In this document: positions 34,457-43,045 of the stretch, piece after piece
How the letters are laid out: each line of letters opens with the position of its first letter
Position numbering within the stretch: the first letter of the stretch is position 1
Origin: Actinoplanes xinjiangensis
Lineage (GTDB): Bacteria > Actinomycetota > Actinomycetes > Mycobacteriales > Micromonosporaceae
NCBI RefSeq assembly: GCF_003148685.1
Contig: NZ_QGGR01000001.1
Location: 248,001 to 312,000 of the forward strand
Reading direction: 5' to 3'
DNA: 64,000 bases
Made by a program: the position numbers and the translations under genes
Notes under the pieces: model-generated
Told to the model about the DNA's origin: nothing
Databases searched by the model: none
What the model saw: only the letters and a program-made list of their open reading frames with translations

Positions 34457-35790
34457 GGCACCTCTTCGCCGGCGCCGACCTGGTCGGCGCCCGCGACCAC
34501 GACCCGGTCCCCCGCGCTCACGCCGGAGACGATCTGCACGGTGTCCTCGCCCTGCACGCCCAGCCGAACCGGCACGGCGGTGTAACGGCCGTCCCGGACG
34601 GTCCAGACGGTGTCCCGGCCGTCGGCGCGGACCACCGCCGAGGCGGGCACGGTGACGGCGCCGGCGGCCTGCCGCACCTTGAGGCGGATGACCGCGCTCA
34701 TGCCCGGCCGTGGGACCGGGGCGGCCTCGCCGCTGTCCGCGAACGATCCCTCGCCGAGCTCGAGCCGCACCCGGTACGAGACGCCGCCGCGGGCCGACGT
34801 GGTGGGCAGCAGGTCGACGGCCCGGACCGTGGCCGGATAGCCGGCACCGGGGGCGGCGTCCAGCTCGACCTCCGCCTCGACGCCCTCGCCGACCAGGAGC
34901 ACGTCGGTCTCGTCGACCTCGGCGGAGAGACCGAGGCGGCCGGTGTCGACGACGGTCACGACCGGGGTGCCGGCGGTGATCCAGCCGCCCTCGGGGACCG
35001 CGGCGTCCACCCCGGACACCGCACCGGACGAACCGGACGGGGCCTGCCCGCTCCCCAGGAGCCCGGCCAGTGAGCTGCCGCCGGCCTGCGGCGGGCCGCC
35101 GAGCTGCACCACACCCGCCACCGGGGCCCGCAGGGTGAGGGCGTCGACGGCGGCGTCGGCCAGCTCGTACGCCTGCTCGGCCTGCAACCGCTGGGCGGCG
35201 GAGAGGGCGCCCATGGCACGGCTGAGGGAGGCGACGCCGCGCTGCACCGACCGCAGCGCGGTCGCCGAGGCCGCCGAGGCGGTCTCGTAGTTGCGTTCGG
35301 CGGCGTCGACCTGATGCAACAGGGTCTTCTTGACCTGGGGGTCGGTGATCTGTGCGGCGGCGGTGCGGGCCTGCTCGAAGGCGTCCGCGGCCTGCCGGTC
35401 GGTGCGTGCCCGCACGGCCGCGAACTCGGCCGTGCCGCCGGTGCCCACCGTGCCGCCGGACGGGGCCTGCTCGACGGCCTCGGCGGCGGCGTCGCGACGG
35501 CGGGACAGCTCGGGTGAGTCGATGACGGCGAGCACGTCACCCTTGCGGACCCGCTGGCCGGGCTCGACGTGGAGTTCGCGGAGGGTGCCGGAGGCGGGCG
35601 CGGTCAGGGTCGCCGCGGTCCGCGCGGTCACCGTGCCGGGCGCCTCGACGATCTCGTCGACCGTGCCGACCTCGGCGTTGCCCAGCCGGACCGGGTCGGG
35701 CGCGTCGTCGCAGGACGCCGCGGTCATCGGCAGGAGCACCAGGACGCCGGCGGCGACCACCACTGCACGGGAGCGATACACGATCGCCAC
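34453..35790 (-). CDS. MacA/HlyD-type periplasmic adaptor protein (445 aa)
   Basis: First gene of the exporter operon. A hydrophobic N-terminus with a possible lipobox (PMTAASC) is followed by a biotinyl/lipoyl half (APASGTLRELHVEPGQRVRK, about residues 65-84), an alpha-helical hairpin (about 95-205), the second lipoyl half (APVAGVVQLGG), and beta-barrel and membrane-proximal domains (VELDAAPGAGYPATVRAVDL, DTVWTVRDGRYTAVPVRLG). Such adaptors connect a MacB-type pump to substrates at the cell surface even in Gram-positive bacteria. Start codon GTG. A stem-loop at 35808-35841 separates it from the gene upstream. Confidence 0.88.
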   Translation of the reverse strand: MAIVYRSRAVVVAAGVLVLLPMTAASCDDAPDPVRLGNAEVGTVDEIVEAPGTVTARTAATLTAPASGTLRELHVEPGQRVRKGDVLAVIDSPELSRRRDAAAEAVEQAPSGGTVGTGGTAEFAAVRARTDRQAADAFEQARTAAAQITDPQVKKTLLHQVDAAERNYETASAASATALRSVQRGVASLSRAMGALSAAQRLQAEQAYELADAAVDALTLRAPVAGVVQLGGPPQAGGSSLAGLLGSGQAPSGSSGAVSGVDAAVPEGGWITAGTPVVTVVDTGRLGLSAEVDETDVLLVGEGVEAEVELDAAPGAGYPATVRAVDLLPTTSARGGVSYRVRLELGEGSFADSGEAAPVPRPGMSAVIRLKVRQAAGAVTVPASAVVRADGRDTVWTVRDGRYTAVPVRLGVQGEDTVQIVSGVSAGDRVVVAGADQVGAGEEVP

Positions 35791-35807
35791 TCTATGCCGC
35801 CGACGAC

Positions 35808-35841
35808 GAAGCGGGCCGTCCCCGCAGGGACGGCCCGCTTC
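35808..35841 (-). terminator. Stem-loop terminator after the L,D-transpeptidase gene
   Basis: A perfect 15-bp stem (35808-35822 with 35827-35841, loop CGCA) lies 15 nt past the stop of the L,D-transpeptidase gene on its strand and just before the adaptor gene of the exporter operon, so it separates the two transcripts. There is no T-run. Confidence 0.8.
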
Positions 35842-35856
35842 ACTGTGACGAGACGA

Positions 35857-36612
35857 TCAGGTGCCGGGGCGACGGCCGAAGACCTTCACGGTCATGCCGA
35901 TCTTGCCGATGCTCCAGTACTTCTGCGCGTCGGACTGGAGGAGGTTCACGCAGCCGTGCGACCCGCGCCACTTGTCGTGGATGTAGGTCGTGGTCTGGTG
36001 GAAGCCCCGCCCGCCGATGAAGCGCTGCCAGTACGGCAGCCACACCTCGTACGGGTCGGACCACTCCTTCTTCGTCCGCTTGTTGATCGTGAAGGTGCCC
36101 GCCGGGGTCCGGTAGCCCTTGTACCCGGTGCGGGTGATGGTCGGCTTGACGTGCACCGCGCCGTTCTTCATCACCCACGTCGTCTGGTTGGTCAGATCGA
36201 TGCAGAAGGTGATGCCCTTCTTCTTGGCCTTGCAGGCCGCCGTCCTCGTCGCCGCCAGTCGCTTGGCGACGTCGTAGGTGGTCGGGCCGGCCAGGCCCTT
36301 GGCCGGCTGGATGCCGAAGCGCTTCTGGAACTTGACGATCGCGGTGCAGTCGGCGGGCGACTGCTTGCCGTCGACCGTCACCGTGCCGTATCCACCCAGC
36401 TGCTTCAGGTAACCCTCGACCTGCTTCTGGTACTTGCCGGTCGCGCACGACGCGGCGGCCGCCTTGGTGACCACCGTGGTGGTCACGGCCGCGGTCACCG
36501 GCGCGGACGCACCGGCGCTCGCCGGCGTCAGCGCGAATGCGCCGAGACCGCTGCCGACCAGTGCGGCCGTGACCGCACCGATGAGGCGAGCGGAAACCCG
36601 TCCCCTTGCCAA
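35857..36612 (-). CDS. Secreted L,D-transpeptidase with peptidoglycan-binding domain (251 aa)
   Basis: TTG at 36612 is proposed as start because GGGGAGG ends 4 nt upstream and the resulting N-terminus is a signal peptide (RGRVSARLIGAVTAALVGSG, ending TPASAGASA). An ATG ten codons upstream is the alternative but would place the ribosome-binding site inside the gene. A peptidoglycan-binding domain (about 60-120: YLKQLGGYGTVTVDGKQSP, IVKFQKRFGIQPAKG) is followed by a YkuD catalytic domain with the signature HDKWRGSHGCVNL (His and Cys). It cross-links 3-3 peptides in the cell wall or anchors proteins to it. Confidence 0.9.
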   Translation of the reverse strand: MARGRVSARLIGAVTAALVGSGLGAFALTPASAGASAPVTAAVTTTVVTKAAAASCATGKYQKQVEGYLKQLGGYGTVTVDGKQSPADCTAIVKFQKRFGIQPAKGLAGPTTYDVAKRLAATRTAACKAKKKGITFCIDLTNQTTWVMKNGAVHVKPTITRTGYKGYRTPAGTFTINKRTKKEWSDPYEVWLPYWQRFIGGRGFHQTTTYIHDKWRGSHGCVNLLQSDAQKYWSIGKIGMTVKVFGRRPGT

Positions 36613-36740
36613 CGTTCCTCCCCAGGAGTTATGTCCGCACATCGAAGCACAGCCGGACCACCTGTGGCGTAGGGGGAAGGCCGGTGACACGAAACCGGTA
36701 TGCCATCGGCATCCGGAGCCACCGGCTTGAGGTGATTCAG

Positions 36741-37406
36741 CTACGGGGGGGTGGCGAATTCCTGCACCCAGTAGGGCGTGTCGTCGGCGGCCAGCGCCAG
36801 GCCGACACCCATCTGGTCGAGCCGGCAGTCCAGGATGTTCTCCCGGTGGCCGGGGCTCCTCATCCAGTCGGCCATCACCCGGAAGGGGCTGGCCTGGCCC
36901 TTGGCGATGTTCTCGCCGTAACGGCGCCACACGTACCCGGCGTCGCGCACCCGGCTGCCGGCCTTCTCACCGGACGGTGACTCGTGGTCGAAGTAGCCGC
37001 GCCGCGCCATGTCGGCGGCGTGCCGGTTGGCGGCCTCGATCAGCCGCCGGTCCAGGGTGATCGGGTCGCAGCCGGCCTCCCGGCGGCGCTGGTTGACCAG
37101 CGCGAGGATCTGCTGCTGAACCGGCGACTGCGCGCCGGGCCCGGCCGACGCGGCGGTCACCGCGGTCCGCGACGCCACGATCGGGTCGGCGCCCGGCACG
37201 GCGGCCCGGCCACCCGGGCGTTCCACCCGGGACCGGACGGGCCGGGACGGCCGCAGCGGTGCGTCGCCCCAGCCCGCGACGGGCGGCCGTCCGGTCGCCG
37301 CGGTGTCCGGTGTGCCCGGTGGCCCGTACGCCAGCGCGGGAGTGGCGCAGCCGCCCACCGCCAGCGTCGCCACAGCCAGCCCGAGCCCCACCGAAGGTTT
37401 GCGCAT
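36741..37406 (-). CDS. Secreted CAP/SCP-domain protein (221 aa)
   Basis: ATG 37406 opens a signal peptide (MRKPSVGLGLAVATLAVGGC, with a possible lipobox AVGGC); longer frames upstream have no signal. A Pro/Arg-rich linker (about residues 25-90) precedes a bacterial CAP domain (about 95-221): ILALVNQRRREAGCDPITLD, AANRHAADMARRGYFDHESP, ENIAKGQASPFRVMADWMRS, PGHRENILDCRLDQMGVGLA. The domain's conserved His and Glu residues are present. Related YkwD-like proteins are secreted or wall-associated; their activity is unsettled. It lies upstream of the L,D-transpeptidase gene on the same strand, 128 nt apart. Confidence 0.88.
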   Translation of the reverse strand: MRKPSVGLGLAVATLAVGGCATPALAYGPPGTPDTAATGRPPVAGWGDAPLRPSRPVRSRVERPGGRAAVPGADPIVASRTAVTAASAGPGAQSPVQQQILALVNQRRREAGCDPITLDRRLIEAANRHAADMARRGYFDHESPSGEKAGSRVRDAGYVWRRYGENIAKGQASPFRVMADWMRSPGHRENILDCRLDQMGVGLALAADDTPYWVQEFATPP

Positions 37407-37615
37407 GTCGCCGTCGATCCCTCTGCTCACGCGTCCCGGCCGCTCCGGGGCGCTCAGTGATGACCAACGGCACGGCCAGGGGAAACGGAACGGAACCCGG
37501 ATCATGCATGTCGCACAGCCGCACCGGGTTCCGGCGCTCTTCCGCCTATCGGGGTAATCCACTCAGTCCGATCTCCCGGTCCCCGCGGTGGTCCCCGCCG
37601 TGGGTTCGCCGTCGC

Positions 37616-37630
37616 TACGGTTTCGCGGTG
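37616..37630 (+). promoter_or_regulatory. Leaderless promoter of the acyltransferase gene
   Basis: TACGGT (37616-37621) fits the actinobacterial -10 consensus TANNNT and lies exactly 6 nt before the GTG at 37628, so transcription should begin at or next to the start codon. There is no ribosome-binding site, which supports a leaderless message. Confidence 0.5.
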
Positions 37631-38974
37631 CGCAACCGATACCTGGACACGCTTCGTGCCGCGGCGATCGTCCGGGTCGTCGTCTATCACCACTTCGGGT
37701 GGGCGTGGCTGTCGCTCGCGCTGCCGGCGATGGGCATCATGTTCGCGGTGGCCGGCTCGCTGACCGCGGCGTCCCTGGAGCGGCGCCCGGCCGGCCCGGT
37801 CGTCGTGTCCCGCCTGCGCCGCCTCTTGCCTCCACTGTGGCTGCTCGGTGTGGTCGTGGTCCCGGCCATGATCACCACCGGCTGGACGGTGGAACCGGCC
37901 CGGATCCTGCTCTGGGTGCTGCCACTGGCCGACCCGCCCGGCAGCGAGGCCGCGATCGATGCGTGGGAGCCGCTCTGGTACATCCGCGCCTATCTGTGGT
38001 TCGTGCTGCTCACACCGCTGCTGTACGCGTTGTGGAAGCGGATCGGCTGGGTGCTCGTACTGCTGCCGGTCGCCGGGCTCGCGGTTCTGGACCGGACCGG
38101 GTTCACGCTGCCGGCCGCGGCCGACTCCGTCATGTGGGACCTGGTCACCTACGGTGCCTGCTGGATCGCCGGGTTCGCGCACCGCGACGGCCGGCTGGCC
38201 CGGTTGCGGCCGTCGGTCGTGGCCGGTGCGGCGATCGGGCTCGGCGCGGCCGCCCTCTACTGGCAGAACGGCCACCAGGGCGCGGCCGCCTGGGACCTGA
38301 ACGACGTGCCCGAGTCGCAGGCGCTGTGGTCGCTGGCGTTCGTGCTGCTGATGCTGCGCTGGCAGCCGGACATGACCCGGTTCTCCCGGATCCGGCCACT
38401 GGACCGCCTGATCAGCCTGCTCACCGGGCGGGCCGTCACCATCTATCTGTGGCACAACATCGCCATCGCGGCGATCTGGCCGGTGCTGGAGCTCACCGGC
38501 CACGACGACCTGGGCCGTCTGGAACAGCCGGTCACCCTCGCGATGACGTTCCTGCTCACCGGGGTGGCGGTGCTCGCCTTCGGCTGGGTCGAGGACCTGG
38601 CGGCGGGCCGGGTGCCGCGGCTGTGGCCGGCCTACCGGCCGCCCGGCGAGGCACCACCCGTTCCGGAGCCCGCCGCCACCACCGTGCCGGCGGCCGGGGT
38701 AGAGCCGATCACCGAACAACTCGTCCGGGACGTACGGCCGGCCGCACCGGTTCCGGCCGGGCGGCCGGAGACCCCGCGTCCCCCGCAGCAGGGGCGCCGT
38801 CACGCCTCCGGGGAGCCGGTCACCCAGCGCATCGTCCGGGACATGCCGGTGGCCGGGCGGCCACCGGGCCGGGCCGGCGGGCACGAGGGTGTGCCGTGGG
38901 CCGGGAACACCGTCCCCCAGCCGGGCCGGCCATCCCTGCCGCTGCGGTTCACCGGGCAGGACGGCGCCCCCTGA
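37628..38974 (+). CDS. Acyltransferase-3 family membrane protein with disordered tail (448 aa)
   Basis: GTG 37628 gives MRNRYLDTLRAAAIVRVVVYHH, the normal AT3 N-terminus with the catalytic Arg and His; the upstream open frame is not protein-like. About ten membrane spans follow (for example RLLPPLWLLGVVVVPAMITT and VTIYLWHNIAIAAIWPVLEL) up to residue ~345. The last ~100 residues are a Pro-rich hydrophilic tail in which a short motif occurs twice, EPITEQLVRDV and EPVTQRIVRDM. AT3 enzymes O-acylate surface sugars or antibiotics; the acceptor is unknown. Confidence 0.85.
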   Translation: MRNRYLDTLRAAAIVRVVVYHHFGWAWLSLALPAMGIMFAVAGSLTAASLERRPAGPVVVSRLRRLLPPLWLLGVVVVPAMITTGWTVEPARILLWVLPLADPPGSEAAIDAWEPLWYIRAYLWFVLLTPLLYALWKRIGWVLVLLPVAGLAVLDRTGFTLPAAADSVMWDLVTYGACWIAGFAHRDGRLARLRPSVVAGAAIGLGAAALYWQNGHQGAAAWDLNDVPESQALWSLAFVLLMLRWQPDMTRFSRIRPLDRLISLLTGRAVTIYLWHNIAIAAIWPVLELTGHDDLGRLEQPVTLAMTFLLTGVAVLAFGWVEDLAAGRVPRLWPAYRPPGEAPPVPEPAATTVPAAGVEPITEQLVRDVRPAAPVPAGRPETPRPPQQGRRHASGEPVTQRIVRDMPVAGRPPGRAGGHEGVPWAGNTVPQPGRPSLPLRFTGQDGAP

Positions 38975-39163
38975 GCAGGCCGGCCCGGCGCGCGGAGGGC
39001 GGCCGCGCGCCGGGACCGGCCGTCCACCGGCCACCCCACCGGACGCCCACCGGCCGTCTCCACCGGGCGCCCCACCAGACGCCTCGCCGGCCGGGACGGA
39101 CGGGACGTATACGGCGTACCCCAGAAATGCTTTGAAAACGAGCGAAGCTCGCAAAACGGTGGC

Positions 39164-39178
39164 TAGCCTGGGGCCGTG
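39164..39178 (+). promoter_or_regulatory. Leaderless promoter of the chemosensory operon
   Basis: TAGCCT (39164-39169) matches the -10 pattern TANNNT and ends 6 nt before the GTG at 39176, the same spacing as in front of the acyltransferase gene. A small hairpin CGAGC-GAA-GCTCG lies just upstream (39139-39151). No ribosome-binding site precedes the GTG. Confidence 0.5.
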
Positions 39179-39673
39179 GGGGGGCTGCCGGGTGGTGTGC
39201 TGACTCCGGCGCCTGCCGCCGGAGTGCCCGCGCTGGTCTTCCGCGCCGGACCGCTCTACTGCGCGCTGCCGCTCGGCGAGGTCATCGAGACCATGCGCCC
39301 GCTGCACACCCGGCCGCTCGCCGGGACCCCGTCCTACGTGCGCGGGCTGACCATCCTGCGCGGCGCCCCGGCCCCGGTGATCGACATGACCCGGCTGCTG
39401 ACCGGTGTCGAGGCACCCGTCGACCGGTACGTCGCGGTGCGTGCCGGGCGCGGCCCGGTCGCCTGCGCCACCGGACCGGTGCTCGGCGTGCGCGACGTCG
39501 AGGTGGCGCCGCCGGAGGGGCCGGCCGCCCTGTTCACCGGCGTCTCCAAGGCCCTGATCGCGGCGGTCGGGACGGTCGGGACGGAACCGCTGCTGCTGCT
39601 GCACAGCATCGCCGCCGTGCCCGACGAGGTGTGGGAGGCAGCCGGTGGCCCGCCACCGGAGGTCGCGTCATGA
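39176..39673 (+). CDS. CheW-like coupling protein 1 (165 aa)
   Basis: A single CheW domain: ALVFRAGPLYCALPLGEVIE (about residues 19-38), LAGTPSYVRGLTILRGAPAP and VIDMTRLLTG, the classical beta-barrel core that links receptor tips to the CheA P5 domain. It is the first gene of the seven-gene chemosensory operon and corresponds in position to WspB. The stop overlaps the cheR start (ATGA). Translation starts at GTG from a probable leaderless transcript. Confidence 0.88.
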   Translation: MGGLPGGVLTPAPAAGVPALVFRAGPLYCALPLGEVIETMRPLHTRPLAGTPSYVRGLTILRGAPAPVIDMTRLLTGVEAPVDRYVAVRAGRGPVACATGPVLGVRDVEVAPPEGPAALFTGVSKALIAAVGTVGTEPLLLLHSIAAVPDEVWEAAGGPPPEVAS

Positions 39674-41037
39674 TCAGCGCGGTGTCGCTGAGCCGGTTCC
39701 GGGAGCTGCTCCAGCGACGCCTGGGCTGGACGTTCGCCGACAACGACGTGGGACAGACCGCCGAGGTGCTGGCCGCCCGCGCACGGGCGCACGGGCTCAG
39801 CGACCGGGAGTATCTGGACCGGTTGGCCGGACGACGGTGGACGGCCGAGGTCGCCGAGCTGGCAGGTGCACTGAGCATCACCGAGACCTACTTCTTCCGG
39901 CATGCCGAGCAGTTCCGGGTGCTGCGCGAACGGGTGCTGCCGGAGCTGATCGAGACGCGGTCCGGGCAGCGGGTGCTGCGGCTGCTCTCGGTCGGCTGCT
40001 CGTCCGGGGAGGAGGCGTACTCGCTGGCCGTCGCGGCGATCCAGGCGCGGCCGGGACCGGACTGGATCGTGACGGTGACCGGCGTCGACGCCAACCGGGA
40101 GATGCTGCGCCGGGCCCGCGCCGCGGTCTACTCGTCCTGGTCCCTGCGCGACACCCCGGACGACGTACGCCGCCGGTGGTTCCGGCCCGTCGAGGACGGC
40201 TTCCGGGTGACCGACGAGGTGGCGGCGGCGGCCCGGTTCGTCGAGCACAACGTGGCCGCCGACGACCCGCAGCTGTGGCACCCGGCCCGTTACGACGTGA
40301 TCTTCTGCCGCAATCTGCTGATGTACCTGACCGCGGACGTCGCCGCCGAGCTGATCCGCCGGATGACCCGGGCCCTGACCGACGGCGGGTTCCTCTTCCT
40401 CGGGCACACCGACTCGCTCGGCAGCCGCCCGGACGGCCTGGACGTCTGCCACGCCGACGGCACCGTCTACTACCAGCGGCGGGTCGTCGCCCCACCCCGC
40501 GACCCGGCTCCCGCCCCGCCACCCCGGCGGGTCCGGGCCGAGCCACCGGCACCCGCCGTCGTCCGCGACGACCCCCGGCGGGTGCTCGGCCTGATGCGCG
40601 ACGACCGGTTCGCCGAGGCCCTCGACGTCGCCGGGGACGCCGACTCGCTCATCCGGGGCGTGCTGCTGGCCCAGGTCGGCCGGGTCGGCGAGGCCCGCGA
40701 CACCGCGAACCGGCTGCTGCACGCCGGCGGGCCGCAGGCCGACGCCCACCATCTGCTCGGCGTCTGCCACGAACTGGACTGCGCGGACCTGGCGGTCGGG
40801 CAGTACCGGCTCGCCGCCTACCTGGATCCACGGTTCGCGATGCCCCGCCTCCGGATGGGCCTGCTCGCCCGGCGGCGCGGCGACGACCGCGGCGCCGCCG
40901 ACCACCTGTGCGCCGCGCTCGAACTGCTGATCGGGGAGAAGGACGAGCGGATCGTGCTGTTCGGCGGCGGGTTCGGGCGGATCGCCCTGACCACGCTGTG
41001 CCGCACCGAACTCGACGCGTGCGGGGTCCGCCGATGA
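39670..41037 (+). CDS. CheR-type receptor methyltransferase with C-terminal TPR-like region (455 aa)
   Basis: The SAM-dependent methyltransferase half (1-275) shows ITETYFFRHAEQFRVL, the SAM loop LLSVGCSSGEEAYSLAV, YDVIFCRNLLMYL and GGFLFLGHTDSLG, all standard CheR blocks. After a Pro-rich linker the C-terminal half (about 305-455) is helical and TPR-like (LMRDDRFAEALDVAGDADSL, LLARRRGDDRGAADHLCAAL), as in WspC and FrzF. It methylates Glu residues of the MCP encoded downstream to set signalling level. Start and stop overlap both neighbours by 4 nt. Confidence 0.92.
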   Translation: MISAVSLSRFRELLQRRLGWTFADNDVGQTAEVLAARARAHGLSDREYLDRLAGRRWTAEVAELAGALSITETYFFRHAEQFRVLRERVLPELIETRSGQRVLRLLSVGCSSGEEAYSLAVAAIQARPGPDWIVTVTGVDANREMLRRARAAVYSSWSLRDTPDDVRRRWFRPVEDGFRVTDEVAAAARFVEHNVAADDPQLWHPARYDVIFCRNLLMYLTADVAAELIRRMTRALTDGGFLFLGHTDSLGSRPDGLDVCHADGTVYYQRRVVAPPRDPAPAPPPRRVRAEPPAPAVVRDDPRRVLGLMRDDRFAEALDVAGDADSLIRGVLLAQVGRVGEARDTANRLLHAGGPQADAHHLLGVCHELDCADLAVGQYRLAAYLDPRFAMPRLRMGLLARRRGDDRGAADHLCAALELLIGEKDERIVLFGGGFGRIALTTLCRTELDACGVRR

Positions 41038-41579
41038 CGCGGCCGGAGACCGTGGCCGAGCGGGTGACCCGCCTGCGTGACGACTTCGACCGGTCCTTCG
41101 CCGAACCCGCACGCGTCTTCGACGACGAGAACATCGAACTGCTGGCGGTACGGGCCGGCGACCGGCCGTACGCCATCCGTCTGGCCCAGGCCTCCGGCGT
41201 GCATCCGGAGCGGCCGGTGACCGCGCTGCCCACCACGGTCGGCGCGCTGCTCGGCGTGGCCGGGTACGCCGGCGTCGTGGTCCCGGTCTACGACCTGGCC
41301 GCGCTGCTCGGGCACCCGATCCCGCAGCGGCCGCGGTGGCTGCTGCTCACCGCCGGCGCCCCGCCCCTGACCCTCGCCTTCCATGAACTGGAGCGGCACC
41401 TGCGGGTGCCGGCCACCGACGTGATCGCCGGGACCGTCGACAGCGCCGGCCGGCACGGCTGCCTGCACGGCATGGTCCGGCTGGCCGACGGCAACCGGCC
41501 GATCGTGGACGTGCCGGCCACCCGCGAGCTCGTACACCAGCTGGCCGGCCACCGGCCCGTCTCCGAGGAGTCCCGATGA
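41034..41579 (+). CDS. CheW-like coupling protein 2 (181 aa)
   Basis: This CheW has a ~40-residue helical N-terminal extension ([20 protein letters not shown]) before the CheW barrel ([40 protein letters not shown]). In Wsp operons a second, longer CheW (WspD) follows the CheR-TPR gene in the same place. Two CheW proteins in one operon suggest alternative or mixed core-complex assembly. It overlaps cheR (ATGA) and the MCP start (ATGATG). Confidence 0.88.
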   Translation: MTRPETVAERVTRLRDDFDRSFAEPARVFDDENIELLAVRAGDRPYAIRLAQASGVHPERPVTALPTTVGALLGVAGYAGVVVPVYDLAALLGHPIPQRPRWLLLTAGAPPLTLAFHELERHLRVPATDVIAGTVDSAGRHGCLHGMVRLADGNRPIVDVPATRELVHQLAGHRPVSEESR

Positions 41580-43045
41580 TGGCCGGACGCACCTACGGCG
41601 GGAAGCTGGCGATCGGCGTCGGCATCACCGTCCTGTTCACCATGCTCACCATCGTCACGTCGGTGGTCGGCCTGGTCTTCGTGGTCAACGCCAAGGACGC
41701 CGCCATCACGTCGGCGACCGAGGACCTGACCGGCGCCGGGAACCTGAGCCGGACCATGGAGACCCGGATCGCCGACTACCGGACGTACCTGTTCAACAAG
41801 TCGGCCGAGAGCGCCCGGCTGACCGAGGACCACCATCAGGCGTTCCGCCGGATGCTCGACGACCTCCGCCGCAGCATCGACGATCCGGAGGTGCTGGCGA
41901 AGCTGGACCAGATCGCGGATCTGGACGACGGGCACGCGGCGGCGACCGCCGAGGTGATGGCCGCCCGGCGCACCACCGACGACACCTCGGCCATCGACCG
42001 GATCAACGACACCACGGTCGTGCCGGCCCGCGAGCAGTTGCAACAGGCGATCACCGACCTGATCGAACTGGTCCGCGGCGACGTCGCCGCGGACCGGGAG
42101 GCGGCCTCGACCCGCGCCACCCAGGCGATCGCGCTGGTCATCGGCCTGGGTGTGCTCACCACGATCAGCGCCGTCCTCGTCGCCCTGCGGCTGAGCCGCG
42201 ACCTCAAACGCGAGGTCGGCACCGCGGTCGGGCACATCCAGAGTTCCTCGGCCCAGCTGGAGGCGGCCGCCGCCCAGCAGGTCAACGGGGGCCGGGACCA
42301 GGCCAGCGCGATGAGCGAGATCACCACGACGATCAGCGAGCTGCTGATCACCTCCCGGCAGATCGCGGACACCGCCCAGCGGGTGTCGAAGATCGCCGAG
42401 GACACCGAGGCGGCGGCCCGGAACGGCGACGCCACCATCGGCGAGACCCGGGCGTCGATCGAGACGATCCGCTCCCAGGTCGACCAGATCGTCCAGCACA
42501 TGCTCGCGCTGGGCGAGAAGTCCCAGCAGATCGGCCAGGTCGTGGATCTGGTGTCGGAGCTGGCCGAACAGACCAACATCCTGGCCATCAACGCCACCAT
42601 CGAGGCCAGCGGGGCCGGCGAGTGGGGACGGCGGTTCGCGGTGGTGGCCGAGGAGATCCGCAAGCTCGCCGACCGGACCGCGGGGTCGGCCAAGGAGATC
42701 CGGACGCTCATCGAGGATGTCCGGGGTGCGGTCAACACCACGGTGATGGCCACCGAGATCGGGGCGAAGGCGGTCGACGCCGGGGCCCGCAAGTTCGACG
42801 ACGCCACCAACTCGTTCCGGGAGATCGTGCAGCTGGTCGCCACCACCAACGACGCCACCCGGGAGATCGAGCTGTCCACCAAGCAGCAGACCACCGCCGT
42901 CGAACAGGTCAACGTGGCCGCCTCGGACACCGCCCGGGTGTCCCGGGAGACCGAGGCCAGCGCGGTGCAGACCAAACAGACCGCCGCCCATCTCAGCAAC
43001 CTCTCCAGTGACCTGCTGGAAATGGTCGGCACCGGTCGGCACTGA
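41576..43045 (+). CDS. Methyl-accepting chemotaxis protein (489 aa)
   Basis: Two membrane spans (residues ~10-37 and ~178-202) flank a ~140-residue external helical domain (4-helix-bundle-like). The cytoplasmic part is a coiled coil with the highly conserved MCP tip: [20 protein letters not shown], then [20 protein letters not shown] and [20 protein letters not shown]. It is the only receptor in the cluster, equivalent to WspA. There is no C-terminal CheR-tethering pentapeptide (it ends MVGTGRH). The ligand or stimulus is not deducible; Wsp-type receptors sense surface contact or envelope stress. Confidence 0.93.
   Translation: MMAGRTYGGKLAIGVGITVLFTMLTIVTSVVGLVFVVNAKDAAITSATEDLTGAGNLSRTMETRIADYRTYLFNKSAESARLTEDHHQAFRRMLDDLRRSIDDPEVLAKLDQIADLDDGHAAATAEVMAARRTTDDTSAIDRINDTTVVPAREQLQQAITDLIELVRGDVAADREAASTRATQAIALVIGLGVLTTISAVLVALRLSRDLKREVGTAVGHIQSSSAQLEAAAAQQVNGGRDQASAMSEITTTISELLITSRQIADTAQRVSKIAEDTEAAARNGDATIGETRASIETIRSQVDQIVQHMLALGEKSQQIGQVVDLVSELAEQTNILAINATIEASGAGEWGRRFAVVAEEIRKLADRTAGSAKEIRTLIEDVRGAVNTTVMATEIGAKAVDAGARKFDDATNSFREIVQLVATTNDATREIELSTKQQTTAVEQVNVAASDTARVSRETEASAVQTKQTAAHLSNLSSDLLEMVGTGRH

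Noticed and set aside
36613..36930. Longer start for the L,D-transpeptidase gene
   Set aside because: The extra residues are spacer-like and hide the signal peptide; the ribosome-binding site GGGGAGG points to the TTG at 36612.
37502..39604. 700-codon minus-strand frame across the acyltransferase and first cheW genes
   Set aside because: Both plus-strand genes have clear family motifs; the frame has no domain.
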